A stretch of DNA of 64,000 bases from Archilochus colubris. Taxonomy: Eukaryota; Chordata; Aves; Apodiformes; Trochilidae. A program made the translations under genes and the position numbers. Of this stretch, positions 10,985 through 23,366 are shown one piece after another (the first letter of the stretch is position 1; the number at the start of each line of letters is the position of its first letter). The notes beneath the pieces are model-generated. The model ran no database searches and was not told where the DNA came from. It saw nothing but the letters and a program-made list of their open reading frames with translations. Location of the stretch: assembly GCA_023079485.1 (NCBI GenBank), contig CM041085.1:96359115-96423114 (forward strand). Reading direction: 5' to 3'.

Positions 10985-13010
10985 ATTCTGCCTCACGGGT
11001 AGAATGTTCTGGGTTGATGCGGTGCCAGTAACCCAGTAACTTCCTTGAAATTCCCCTAATTTCTTTGTCTCATATTACTTTTTATTCACAAACTGAAAGT
11101 GGAGTTATCACATTAGAAGCATTTCCTTAATCCCAGTGATGATATTCCATTTCCATTCGAAGCTCCATTAGAGGCAGCCTATGGAGGCAGAATGAAACTG
11201 ATCACTAGGTAGAAGAAATATGCTGACTGGTCGAAGAACCTTCCTTTTGCCTCCTGAAGAACATATGGACAAAGTCTTGATTCATTCTCAAACTTTAACT
11301 GTTGGTGGTATACTTGGTTTTTTTTCTGCTTCATCTGTTTCAAATAATCTGTGAACTTTGGACACCTGGGAGGCCAACCAGAAGAACTTTTTTCTTAAGA
11401 TTTAAAGATATAAAGATTTAAAGATCTTCTACCACTGAAACCAAATGGAATTTTGGTTTTGACTTGGACAAACTACTTTCTTAGATGGAAGTTGTTGCGG
11501 CTCAGCAGAAACTTGAACTAATTATCTTTCAGTTTCTAATTAGTTTGCTTTGCCTATCAGATGATAGCATCACATTTGCTTAATTCAGAGACTATGGTCC
11601 AGGTCCTCAACTGGGATATGAACCACCATATACAGATGCAAATTCAAAACCCTAGAACTGATTCTGCATTTCCAATTTCAAGGGCTGAAGATCTGGTCCA
11701 GTTTCAGCTGTCAGTAGACATTCTTCCACATTAAGCAGAGAAACTATGTGTAATCCTCTGCCTTCTAGATAGAGCTGAAAAGATGAGAAAGTAAAATGTA
11801 TGGAATTTAAGGATCATATCGCTCCATTCATTTTTATGGGTTAAAAATGAATAAGTACTCTGCAGTCCACAGCTATATCAAGAGGAGAAATCACAAGGCA
11901 GACATATTTTGCAATCAACAGCTTCTTCATTGGCAATCCAAATATTTTATTAATATAGAGGCTAAAATCCAAGTAAGCATCAGACACAGGAATATTGCCA
12001 TCTTCCATGCCTTGGATGACTGAGACAGAAGATAACTCTCTGTAGTATGCACCAGATACCAAAGAGACAAAATGAGCCTCATACTAGCACTCAGACACAC
12101 TGATGGCAGATGGATCTTAGGGTGCCTCCACCTGCTCCAGTCTTTACCAGCTGATCTTTATCTGACCTGTTTTGGAAGATACTTTAAGGCATAGAGTCAG
12201 TTCAGGGAACCAGAGTTCCATTTAACCACATCCCTAACACAGTCCAAAGGTCACAAATGTTCTTCTGGATCTTTCTGAAAGGTGATGTGTGCTTTGTGTT
12301 GAAGCTGTAGGTTACATCAAGAGCTGAATTAGATCTTATGATATCTCTCTTCTCAAAGAGCTGCAGGGCAGACATCAGCAAAGCTTTGGAGAATGCTACC
12401 GAGGAACATGGCGTTAAAAATGGCAACACTTCTTTCCTGCAGAGTGTTACAGAAGCTGACATGGGAAAAATATAAATGGTTTTCTGCATAGCATTTATAA
12501 TTCTGAAGGTAGATGCTCATGTTTCACCAGGTTTTTCCAGAAGTGCTTGAAGGTGCCATCAAGAGGTCATTTAATGGGCATGGTCCGCTTATGAGGTGGG
12601 TTTTGAAAGAATTATGATCTTCTGCTCATTGTCTGAACAGGAATCATCCCAAGATGATTTTGACCTCATAATAAATTAGGTACTTCAGTACTAAATCTCT
12701 GCTACTGAGAGCAGAAGAGGCCTGGTCTGTGTACACATGTATAACCTTCCAAAGAACCTCTGAGTGTTTCTATTGAGGGGCTAGAAGTGGACCTATTCCT
12801 GCATCAGAACCTTCACCAACTTGGAGTAACAAATACAAGTCATTAGAGAATAAAACCAAGAAACACATGTATCAAAGAGACATTTATCCAACAAGTATTT
12901 GCATCAGCACATAAGGAAACAAAAGAAGAAGTTGGTTGTCAGAATTATTTTGGGGCTATGTGCTTTATTCAATTCCTTGTTGCTTGTGTTCTCTTTTACC
13001 TTAATGTAAA

Positions 13011-13026
13011 TTTTTTTTTTTTTTTT
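13011..13026. repeat. Poly-T tract
   Basis: Sixteen consecutive T residues, a simple repeat. Confidence 0.9.
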
Positions 13027-13711
13027 CTTACATGTACAAAATTATGTACTCCTCCAGAACAGGAAAATACTGATTACCTTTGGCCTTCAAAGAAAGGATT
13101 TCATTTTGCCAGGTGCTTGAATGAACAGTCATCTGGCTTTGTTTTACAATTTTACAAAGAACTCATAGATTTTGAACCTGACCCTTCCTGCTGCTGACAA
13201 AACTTGGCAGAAGTGTTCAAGTGATACAATACAGAAATGCAATGCTGAGCTGTGCCTCTCTCTGTGATGTAATGCACCTACAGTGACCTTACAGAGAGTG
13301 ACTCACAATATAGATTTGTCATTGACTTAAAGAAAAAACAGTACTGCTTTTATCTGAAGGAGGGTCTAAGCAAGTAATTAGACTGCAAGTGCAGCCATTT
13401 TCCTGCACCCAAGAGAAACAATAGAAATTAGGCTGCTAGCTTTGCTTTATCAAGAGGAAGCTTCAGTTATTTTATTTCTTTTGTAGCAAAGTCTGTGTTT
13501 TAAGCAGGTTACTCAGAGCTTCAACAGAGAAGCTGCTCTGCTGTGTGTACAATGGATTGGAGAATGGTGTTACTATCAGAGGAGAAAATGCAGAGGAAGC
13601 AGAGGAAGAAAATGCAATATTGGGAAGTAAGGAAGAAAATGTGAAAGTAAATACTCCATATTCAGGAGAATAACAGGTAATAAATCTCCCAATAAATGAG
13701 GAACGAGGCAG

Positions 13712-14499
13712 TGTCATGGTTTAACACTGGGCCGGCAATTAAACTGAATAACAGGTGCTCTCTATTAATCCCCTTCCCCTCCTTGATAAAGAAAGGAGAG
13801 AGAATAAGGGAGAAAGACTTATATAAGGATTGGAAACTAAAATACACAGCTTTAATGAAGCAGGAATGATAAAAAGAAAAAAAAATTAAATATATACAAA
13901 TATGTAGGAAAATGATACCACATTCCTCCCCCTGTTCCCCCAGTAACTCTCACATCACCACTGAGGCTGCAGGGCAGCCCTGGGAAAGTCCAGGCTGGAA
14001 TCCTGGAGTCGGCGGCAGTTGGGAGCTGGAGGCAGGAACACACAGATATGGGCTGGCACGGATCAGGACCACAGGCAGACGAACGGAGGGAATCCTCCAA
14101 GGATGATGAACCAAACAGGGACATGCCAAGAAGGGCCAAAGAAAAGAGTGAAGCATGGATATGAGGGGGTTTTACCCTCATGATCCCTCAAATTTATGCT
14201 AAGTATGATGGGTATGGGATGGAATACTCTGTTTGGTCAGTTTTGGCCATTTATCTTGTCTGTGACATCTATATTCCCTTTTATTCTTTCCGAAGCATAA
14301 GATGTTCCTCAGAACCAACAGTGGCCTTGGTTCTGCACATCGTTGTCTAGCTGTAACTATAAACATCAAGCATTCTAAGTCCTAGAAACAGACATTAGGA
14401 GACTGTTAATTTCAGCAAGTACAGCTACTTATGAGACACTTGGATGAAAGCAAAATTATAAGACAGAAAATTAGCTCTATCCTGAACTAAACCAGGACA
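13712..14499 (-). mobile_element. Solo LTR of an avian endogenous retrovirus (type A)
   Basis: The element starts TGTCATGGTTTAA and ends CCAGGACA on the + strand, so it has TG...CA termini. Its flanks are GGCAG (13707-13711) and GGCAA (14500-14504), a 5-bp target duplication with one mismatch. The 5-bp length suits an ERVL-like integrase. Related sequence in the other type-A copies, and the minus-strand polyadenylation signal ATTAAA (complement of 13851-13856), place the sense direction on the minus strand. No gag, pol or env sequence flanks it, so it is a solo LTR left by recombination. Short ORFs inside (13852-14181 and 13912-14156) are not genes. Confidence 0.85.
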
Positions 14500-15342
14500 G
14501 GCAATATAAAAGCAAAGAAAATGTTAATAGTTACATAAATACAATTTTGAACTCCTAATATCATTAATTAGAGTATTGATTACTGAATGATTAAAAAAAG
14601 TAAAAGTCATTTAACTGAAGGCAAAATTCAAAACTAGAATTTGAGGGAAATATCTGAGTACAATTTCCTTTACACTAATTCCTTTTTCCATACTTTTTGT
14701 GGTGTTTTAAATTACACATATAAAAAAAAAAAAAGAGGTAAATATAATTAGAAGCACAGAGTAGTAAGTATATGTGTGGAAAACTAGATGATAGCATAGA
14801 AGAAAATAAAGACATATCGGATGAGATAGAATGTTGATTCTGAAAAAAAAATAATTGCAGACTTATGTGGAGTGCTGTATTCCATTAAAGTCTTTGCTAT
14901 AAGATCACAGTAACTGAAGTATCTCTAACAAAGCTGGCTCAGCATCCTATCTCCACTTCCTTAGGTTGTTGCATTATACTTAATCTTTAATTACATTGGA
15001 GCTTACTAATTTATTGGTTTTTAATATTGCAAATCAGACACCATATATTTGGTTATAGTCACATGTGTAAGAAGGATACAAAAATGCTCCCCAGGATATT
15101 TCTTAAAATTTCCATGAAAGTAATTTATAAGCAAGATAAAACCAGCATTCCTCCACAGATGCATTGCTCTCCATTTCTGCTCTTTAATTTTTTTTGAGAC
15201 CTTTGCATGTCTTTAATCCCAATTATGATATTCCATTTCCATTCCCTTGTCTGGTTTTCCTACATTACTCAAATGATTTTACCTTTCCTTAGCTGGAACT
15301 ACAACATATCCTACTCCCTATTCTCCTCAGTCTTCTTCACTG

Positions 15343-15376
15343 TATATATATATATATATATATGTATGTGCATATG
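15343..15376. repeat. TA/TG microsatellite
   Basis: About ten TA units are followed by a degenerate TATG/CATATG stretch. Confidence 0.85.
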
Positions 15377-15820
15377 TGCCCTTCAACTACCTGTTCTAAT
15401 GGAGCTGAAATGCCTGCAGCTGAAAAGCTGAAGTTTGACATCTATGTTATGGGAAAAATTGATTTCACTGAAAACTGAGCAGTTCAGTTTTTGGTGAGTG
15501 TATCTGTGGAGATTTGAAGTGTTGGAGCATGCAGAGGCAAGATTTATTTCTGAGAAGTGAAATCTGTTTCATTGTCCCCAAAGAAGACTGCCCTAACTGC
15601 AGTATATGGGAACATAATTTCTTCAGCCAGGATCACTTCTCTTTAGACATTTTGATGGACCCACTTGTGGTCAGGAGTCTGGAAATTCTGAATGTCAAAC
15701 TGTGAGTAGAGTGAGCAAAAGACTGAAGGCAGTGCAAGAAATAATTTCCTGAATAGTTTCCTGAATTAGTGACTTTTCAAAGTTTATTTTTCATCAGTGC
15801 CATTTTCTTAAAAACTGATG

Positions 15821-16075
15821 TGTCATGAAACCTCCCAAACAGCTGTGTGATCTGATTGTGAGACAGAACAGGGGCAGGAAGAAACACCTGGTAGAAAGGG
15901 AGGGAGGGAGAGTTACAACATCTGCATGCACCAGCCCCACCTGTGAAGGAAATTGCCTGTAACCATGTGTTGGGAGTTCTTAGAGTGGGCAGCCTCCTAG
16001 TAAGGGATGTGCTGATTTGAAATAAACACTTTCTTTGTGTTTCCTGAGTTTATTCTGTCCCTATTTTTTACCTCT
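15821..16075 (+). mobile_element. Possible unclassified LTR or retroposed 3' end
   Basis: The segment begins TGTCATGAAACC and is richer in GC than its surroundings. It carries AATAAA at 16021-16026, followed by a T-rich stretch as in the R/U5 part of an LTR. No matching CA end or target duplication could be seen, and I cannot name a family. Confidence 0.25.
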
Positions 16076-17199
16076 TAATAATGGTTTTGAGATTCAGCTT
16101 AGGAATAAAGACATGTTGCTTTACAGATCTACCTGTGAAATGTAATTTGTTGCCCAAATTCCTTGTGAGGAAATTTGACATTTTTCCATTTGCTGAGGAA
16201 TCAAAAATTTATAATAAAGTCATTTTTTCTGTTTATTTTGTTTCGTTTGTTTTTTTTATGATTAAGTCTATTAGTCTATTGAATGTTTCAAAGGAATCTT
16301 AAGGCAGTAATGAAGATGGAATGGAAGATGATGGAATATCCACGACTACTAATCTTGCATAGTAGAATTCTTTCATTCCAAGTTACTTCTAAAAATTGGA
16401 AAACTGAACATACATCACTACCTTTCCATTGATGTTTACAGTTTTAACAAATTAGATTACAATTTTATTCAAACTTTGACTCTCACTAAGTACAAAAGTG
16501 AGTGTTTTATTATATTGGAACCATAAGCATCTTCCTTACACATTATCACAGAGCAAATCACAGCTGTAAAATCTGTGTTTATACTTTTCTTCTTACAGAG
16601 ACACTCCATGTTTAATGAATTAAAGATGAAAGTAATTGATGGAAAAGTGGAATGAAAAGGCCAGAGTTGGAAGGATCATAAGCACGTGAGAGGACTCATA
16701 GTGATTCTAATAAATTGGGCAAGTGGTATGTAACAGAAAGAAAAAAATGAGTACAAACATATTATTGAGAAGAAAAAAGTCAGATACAAAATATAGACTA
16801 ATAAATATAAGTTATAGAATAATAAGTCCTGCTTTTTAAAAGAACCTGGATATTATAAATGAAAAGGGAGAGGGCAAATTTTATAATTGCACTCATGAGT
16901 GAAGTCTAGGATAAGTTGTAATAATAAAAAAATACCTGTGCTAGATATGATTTTTTTAGGCGCCAGAACCTCAATTCAGTTATTTCTTAAACTAAAGCCT
17001 TTCAGAGAGCTTTAATGAAATCTGAAACTATCTGGATTGCAGAAAGCGGTCTAAGTTGGACATAAAAGATCTATTTTTTTATTTGTTTATGTTCTAATGA
17101 CAATTTCACAGAGAAATCTTTGTGGGAATATTTTTCATTAGATGATTGCTCAGCTGTCAGCTTAATCTTACTATGAGTAAGACACATATAATGGTGAGT

Positions 17200-17925
17200 T
17201 AGCCTTGGATAGCACCCAAACTCCTGCCCAGCTGCTCACTCACTTCCCATCCTTAGTGGGATGGGGAAAGAAAATAGGATGAGATATTTCATGGGTTGAG
17301 AAAATTCAGGGAGATCACTTACAGGCAAAACAGACTGAGTTGGGGAAAGTAATTTGTTGCCAAATAAAATAGATTCAGGTACTGAGAAACATTTAGTGAA
17401 GCAACACTTTTCCTCCCTCCTTTCTAAGCTCCTCTAGCACTCCCCTGAGAGGCACAGAGAGAGGGAACAGGGGAGTATGGTCAGTATGCAGCAGTTCCTC
17501 TCTGCTGCTTCTTTGTCCTCACACTTACCCCCTGCAGCAGTGTGCATCCTTTTGATGGACTGTGGTCACTCAGGATAAGTCTTCTCTGGTGTGAGGTCTC
17601 CATGGACCACAATTTCTTCAGGGAATATCTCCTTGCTCCAGCATGGGGTCCTCCATAGGCTGCAGTGTGGATAACTGCTCCACCATGGATGGTGATTTAC
17701 AATCTCCATTGTACATGGTCCATCCATGGACCTGTCTGTGGGATGCCAGGGAATCTCTGCTCCATGAAGCATCTCCTCCCCCTCAATCTGTTCTCACATG
17801 CCCTGTAGGCTGTTGACTGGATCCATCTGGAACTGGCTGTGCCCAGCAAGGGGCAGCCCTGGTCTCTCCTCCCAGAGAGCCTCCTGCAATCCTTTGCCCA
17901 GCTCTGGGATGCACACACCCCCTAC
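17200..17925 (-). mobile_element. Degraded endogenous-retrovirus LTR (type B)
   Basis: It begins near 'agcacccaaactcctgccca' with the 'ctcactcacttcccat...gtgggatgggg' block. Later it carries the repeated motif series 'ctccagcatggggtcctcca', 'ggctgcagtgtggataactg' and 'tctgctccatgaagcatctc'. These degenerate CTCCA-CATGG-CTGCAG modules are characteristic of a common bird LTR. The copy at 53456-53965 shows the same modules in reverse complement. The sense direction (minus) is inferred from family knowledge. Termini are not sharp, and no target duplication was found. Confidence 0.7.
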
Positions 17926-18435
17926 AGGTACATGTACACACTCAAAAAGCTTGCTGAAATTGTGTAACAAACACTAGAATGAGCTTAAATCAGATTGGCT
18001 ATTTTGTTTTAATTCTTCACTTGATCTTTTATTCTTCATGATTCTTTCTCCATAAAAGACAGTAAATATTTAATGAGAAGATAAGGTCATCTTCACGTCT
18101 GTTACTGGGCCTACTCAGGAATTGTAGGAGGAGACTCGAGGCAATGAAATGACCCAATGGTTTCAACATAGAAAAACTTTCCACTCAAGGAATCACCAAA
18201 TAACTTGACATTCACCTTCCTTTTTTGAGGAGAAAAACTCACAGTGTTTGTTGAGAGCTTAGGTAAAACTCTCTGTTATAATTTCATCTGACAGGTGCAC
18301 AATCCAATTGAACACAATTTTAATGTCACAGATATGTGGCCACTCCCTATTAGAAGGAGAGAGAGCAGTTTCACACTGTATTGTTTTAAAATCTCTATCT
18401 TTACCATCCCCATTGTATATCCATCCATACATGAC
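17926..18435. other. Unique non-coding DNA
   Basis: Nothing recognised between the LTR and the CR1 tail. Confidence 0.5.
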
Positions 18436-18437
18436 CT

Positions 18438-18588
18438 ACCCCTTGAAATATTCAAGGTCATCTAAGATGGGGCTTTGATTAATCTGATCCAGTTGAAGAT
18501 GTCCCTGCTTTCTGCAGAGGGGTTGGACTAGATGACCTTTAAAGGTCTCTTCCAACTCAGTGCATTCTCTGATTCCATACTCTGTGAT
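18438..18588 (+). mobile_element. CR1 LINE 3' end, short
   Basis: Only the last ~150 bp of a CR1 remain. They include 'ccttgaaatattcaaggtca', 'ggggttggactagatgacct' and 'ggtctcttccaactcagtgc', and end in a degenerate GATTCCATACTCTGTGA tail. Confidence 0.88.
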
Positions 18589-19679
18589 CTTATTTGCTAT
18601 TAACAGAAATAAAATAGGATTTGACTAAATTAATTAATTTTTCTTGCCTTGACTTTCTTACATCTGTTGCTTTAAATAAAAGGTTGGGCACCCAAATGTC
18701 TGCTGAGATATGGGCCTTAGTCATTAGCATTTATGTTTGTTTCTAGGGGTTACTGATTCAATTTTACTTGTTCTACCTTCATTCTTAACCAGATCTGACT
18801 GCTTTTCTAGAGGATGTATCTAATCAAGGCAAAGACACACATCCTAGGTACCTCTGCTCAATTCACACTACCAGGTTTTCTGTACAATAACCAGAAGTGA
18901 GGCAAGAATATTAGGTCATGACCTTTCAAAGTGCTTCATGCTATATTAGCAGGGAATAATCATTAAACAGGACATTACAAAGATTGCTGTATTTCCCATT
19001 AATTTCATAAGCCTCACACTGAGTTATCTGTGAATGCATGTGTATCACTTACAGTCACTTTTCTTAATAAATGATTCATATTTAATGGGAATAATAAGTG
19101 TTGCTGCAAGTTTGTAATACGATTTTTTTCACTGCAATTTCCTTCTCACTGTTGTTCCAAAACACTTTGCCTTCCATGCTCATAATTATCAAATTCTTGT
19201 TAGTTGAAGAGGAAATCATATCTTACGGTATTTGCACCAGATAAACCAGATCCATTATAAACCATCTCAGTACTATATTTTGCAGATCATGGGAAATGAA
19301 TTCCCAAAACATAAAAAAATACATTATTTTTTAATCATGAGCCTAAAATGTTGCCTCTCCTGATCTTCTACTGTAAATATTTTCATTAGTCTTTACTAGT
19401 AGCACTCTGGCTTAAATGGTAGAGAAGTGAAATACAGAAAGCTGTTTGAATCCATCATAAATAATGTACAGTACCTGGGGTGGTTTATGCCCTCCACTGC
19501 TCACATGCTCCTTTCCAATATATGTATTTTGCACAGAAATTGGGGAATTCAGTTTTATCAATAATGCTTTAATTTAACTGATTCTGAGAACAGTGGCAGC
19601 CTCCTAAAATTACTCTGCTTGTGATGAACTTCAGTAAAAGACAACAAAAATGTGGGTGAACCAACAAAGAAGGATGGAA
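18589..19679. other. Unique AT-rich non-coding DNA
   Basis: No gene or repeat recognised. Confidence 0.55.
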
Positions 19680-19909
19680 ACACAGAATCAGAGAATCACT
19701 GAGTTTAGAAGGGGCTTCTCCAGACAGTTAAGTTTGTCTCTCTGATCAGAGCAGGGTCACCTAGAACAGGATGCCCAGGATCATGTCCAGTCTGGCTCTG
19801 GACATTTTCAAGGCTGAAGACTCCACAACATCTCTGGGCAACCTATGCCAGTGTTTGACTACCCTCACTGTGAAAATATTTTTCTTATGCTTATAGACAG
19901 TGTCCTGTG
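19680..19909 (-). mobile_element. CR1 LINE copy A (antisense)
   Basis: Antisense CR1 3' end: 'acacagaatcagagaatcac', 'agcagggtcacctagaacag' and 'aagactccacaacatctctg'. It stops abruptly near 19909 where a second antisense CR1 begins. Confidence 0.88.
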
Positions 19910-19910
19910 T

Positions 19911-20136
19911 ACCTGCAGTGAGCAGGGACATCTCCAACTAGATCAATTTGGAGAGCCCTGAACAGAGCCCTATCCAACCTGACCTTGAATGTTTCCAGGG
20001 ATAGGGCATTTACACTTTTCTGGGACACCAGATTTATTACTTATATCTAGTCTGAATATACCCTCTTTTAGTTTAAAACCATTAAGCCTTGTCCTATGGC
20101 AAAAGGCCCTACTAAAGAGTCTGTCCCTATCCCACC
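19911..20136 (-). mobile_element. CR1 LINE copy B, first part (antisense)
   Basis: It begins 'acctgcagtgagcagggaca' and runs through 'ccaacctgaccttgaatgtt' to 'ccctcttttagtttaaaacc' and 'aaaggccctactaaagagtc', then is broken by a sense CR1 (copy C). It resumes at 20549. The extreme 3' end (+-strand left end) is missing. Confidence 0.87.
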
Positions 20137-20548
20137 CCTGTGTGGATGGCTTACGAGGAGTCAGTTGTTCAGTTTGGAGAAAAGGGGTCTGAGGGGTGAC
20201 CTCATAGCAGTGTGTGGCTTCCTCACAGGGGGAACAGATGGGACTTATACTGATTTCTTCACTCCTTTGACCAAAGACAGGACTCAAGAAAATTGTAGGA
20301 ACCTGAATCAGGGGAGGTTTAGGTTAGACATCAGGAAAAGGTTTTTGACCCAGAGGGCAGCTGAACAGTGGAACAGGCTCCCCAGGGAAGTGGTCACAAC
20401 ACCAAGCCTGCCTGAGTTCAAGCAGTGTTTGGATGATGCTCTCAGGTACATGATGTGATTCTGGGGGTGCCCTACACAGGGACAGCAGTTGGATTTGATG
20501 ATCCTGATGGGTCCCTTCCAACTCAGATTCTATGATTCCATGATATTT
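20137..20548 (+). mobile_element. CR1 LINE copy C, inserted into copy B
   Basis: Sense CR1 whose ORF2 tail is still open from about 20160 to a stop at 20456-20458. It encodes the conserved C-terminal block around RFRLDIRKRF, EQWNRLPREVV and SLPEFKQCLDDAL. The 3' end reads 'gggtcccttccaactcagat' followed by TCTATGATTCCATGA. Copy B continues immediately on both sides, so this is a nested insertion and the youngest element of the cluster. An open ORF2 tail also fits a relatively recent copy. Confidence 0.9.
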
Positions 20549-20697
20549 CTTATTAGACCTCTTAAGATACTAAAAAGCCACAATTTCTCCCTGAACCATT
20601 CACTTCTCCACCATGAACAACCCCAGCCCTCTCAGCCTTTCCTCATAGGAGAGGTGGATCTGCTCCAACAGGTCCATGTTCACATCACAAATGTGAA
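20549..20697 (-). mobile_element. CR1 LINE copy B, second part (antisense)
   Basis: Continues copy B: 'aaagccacaatttctccctg', 'aacaaccccagccctctcag' and 'cctttcctcataggagaggt', then '...caacaggtccatgttcacat'. The gap in its CR1 alignment is filled exactly by copy C. Confidence 0.85.
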
Positions 20698-20817
20698 ATA
20701 AATATGCAGCATCAAAGAAGAAGAAATACTAATTTTCTGCATAGTTAAACCACACCCATATGCAAGACAGTGGGTCTGGTCTCCATACCATGCCCTTAAC
20801 TCTTTGACTAGTAGTTA

Positions 20818-20873
20818 AAATTATATTAACTATTATATTAACTATTATTATATTAACTATATTAATTATTATA
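20818..20873. repeat. Degenerate tandem repeat (ATTATATTAACT)
   Basis: Three to four imperfect copies of a 12-14 bp ATTATATTAACT unit in tandem. Confidence 0.8.
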
Positions 20874-23204
20874 ACCAATTCATAAATAAAATAAAAATCA
20901 TGGTCAAGAGCTTTTTGAAGTCCTTTGAGGTAGTAGATCTGCTGAATTTAAATGGGATCCCTTAAGGCTCCAGTCTCTTCACTGTGTACCTCCTGGTGCA
21001 AAGGGGTACCTACTTTCCACATACTTTTGCTTATGCCTTATTTTGTGTAATTGGGTAATGTCATTGTTATTAGTTATGATATCTAATGTTATGTTATTGC
21101 ATCAATTGTGGATACATATGTAGAATACTGAAAGGAAATTTTTAAATGGTTTCTAAAAATATAACTTTCCTACATCAATATACATTTTATACATTAGTAC
21201 ATTTCATGGTAAGGTAATGTTTTTTCAGTATTTTCACACCATCACATGATTTTTTCCTGTGTGTTACTTATCATTCACTCTACGATTATGCCCTAAAAAC
21301 TTAGTATTGTACTTAGATCAATCAAGGTATTGTTTCCCTTCTGGGAACTAATTTTATTTTATTTGACCATAATGCAAGATATTATCCTCTTTTAGCTATA
21401 ACAGCATTTTATCCTGAGCTATATGCCATAGTCACACTTTATTTCAGAGGTCATAGAGAACAAGCTAATTACTTATATAAATATAGAAAATGGTAGTGAA
21501 AGCGAAAGAGGCTGCATACATATATCTGTTAAATGAATAAACATCATAAGATAATACATAGTATTTAAAAAAAAAGTGTAAATATGCAGGAAATGTCTTA
21601 TTTACCAATATTCACTATTTAGCTTTAAATTTTAAATCAGTGGCCAATTAAATAAAAAAAAAATAAGAGAAACTAACTTACTGAGTCAGAATTTAAGAAG
21701 ATCTGTGAGACTTCCACATAGTGGTAGTTTTTGATCAATCTTTTTCATTTACATTCCTGCATACATGGAGTAAGTGTGTTACAGACATCATATAACCATC
21801 ATGGACAAAATACATATTTTAGATTCAATTTGTCCTGCAAAATCAGTGATGCTGACTGAAGTTTTTGACTATTCACAAACACAGGAGAGAAAGTTTTAGA
21901 ACATATGTCATAAGAAGAAAGCTCAGCTAGTCTTGCTGGGACACACAGAAAGCATATCTATGTTGGAAAAATCAGGCTGAAATATCAGCCATCTTATCAC
22001 AGATAAGCATGTTTCTATTTTGTCAGTACCCAGGATTATGTGAAAGGCATGAAGCCTTTCTCTATCTGAATTCATTTTAAGGGTGTAATAAATATGTGGC
22101 AAAGTCTCATCTCCTGTCTATTAGTGACACAAAATTCACAATATGTTGAAACATTTCACTTTGTCAGTCTGGCCACTCTACCATTTTTTTTTGTTTTGTT
22201 TTGGTTCATATTTACAAATTAATTTCTATCCCTGTAGATCTGATGTGATACACCAATTTTCCACATGCTCAAGGAAGTTGTGGAAAGTTTTTCCATATGA
22301 TTCAGCAGCAATAGGGAAGAAATAGTTGTAAGTGATGTACAATAGGAGACAAAAAATTTAAAAACTCAAAAGCAATTTGGAAAAGTCTGCTGGTTCTGCA
22401 TATACAACATTACATCTCTTGAGGTTTTCTTCATCTTCCAGGAGAGTAGATAATGAAAACTTGGAAAATTACCATAGACACCAAATTTTAGCCAAAAATT
22501 ACTTCCATAGGAAACAAAAATATTTATTTTTAAATTCAACCTTAATTTGAATAAACAGAATAAAGTTAATATTTCAGAATAATTTTTATTCCTACTGAGC
22601 TTTATATAGACTAATATCTCAGTACTAACACTTTCTATTTTCTGTTGCCATTGACTGTAAAATATCTTTATCATTTAGATTTACTGTAAGCTTTCAGGCA
22701 ATGTTAGTGCCTGAAATCTTGCTCTGGTAAACAAAACCATAGAGAAAGGATGCGTTGGGAAGTGGCATAGCTAATTAAATGATACCTAAGAGTCTGATCA
22801 TAATTATATGAAGATATTATCAGAACAAGTTGAAATGGTTCTCCTAATACAGTGGTGTTCAGGAATTCAAACCTGTAAATTGGCTACTACTTAAGATTAT
22901 AGACTTCTTATTCTACACACAAGCAAGTAATTAACTTCACATTCCTTTATAATGACTTTTAAGCTCTTGTTCTTTCAATTACAAGATCCAGAGGGTAGCT
23001 ATTATATTACTATTATCTCCATGAAACTTTGAATAAGAGCTCCATTCAAACTTGATACATTAGTCATATGTAATAGCCTGCTAGCTTCTCAAAAGATGTA
23101 AAGTGCTATTCTGATAAAGCAGCCAGGCACTGGGAAACTGCTTTAGTTTCTCTGTTGTGCACATGCAAACATTCACTTTTTAAAAAGCCAGATTGGGAAT
23201 TCAA
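20874..23204. other. Unique AT-rich non-coding DNA
   Basis: No gene, RNA or transposon recognised. ORFs up to about 100 codons (for example 22366-22674 on the minus strand) are rich in codons expected in AT-rich random DNA. Confidence 0.55.

Positions 23205-23290
<86 letters not shown>
23205..23290. repeat. (AAT)n microsatellite
   Basis: About 28 uninterrupted AAT units (86 bp). A run of isoleucine codons in one frame is an artefact of this repeat. It is likely length-polymorphic. Confidence 0.98.
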
Positions 23291-23292
<2 letters not shown>

Positions 23293-23317
23293 CAAAACCA
23301 ACAAAACCAACAAAAAC
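23291..23317. repeat. (AACAAAACC)n short tandem repeat
   Basis: About three copies of a 9-bp unit directly abut the AAT tract. A second short ATAATAATAATAATTATT patch lies at 23347-23366. Confidence 0.85.
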
Positions 23318-23366
23318 ATATAATTATGTATTATATAATTATATCATCATAATAATAATAATTATT

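Larger units (their letters stand above)
7564..13711. other. Long unique AT-rich region
   Basis: About 6 kb without a recognised transposon, gene or RNA. Minor items are a minus-strand ORF at 9241-9555, a perfect 18-bp palindrome at 10967-10984, and a T16 run near 13011-13026. The absence of repeats over 6 kb is unremarkable for bird DNA. Confidence 0.55.
14500..17199. other. Unique DNA, with one LTR-like patch
   Basis: AT-rich non-coding sequence with an A-rich run near 14723-14734, a TA/TG microsatellite at 15343-15376 and a possible unclassified LTR at 15821-16075. No gene recognised. Confidence 0.5.

Noticed and set aside
13852..14181. 109-codon minus-strand ORF
   Set aside because: Internal to the type-A solo LTR, which does not encode protein.
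23155..23352. ORF with poly-isoleucine
   Set aside because: Artefact of the AAT microsatellite.
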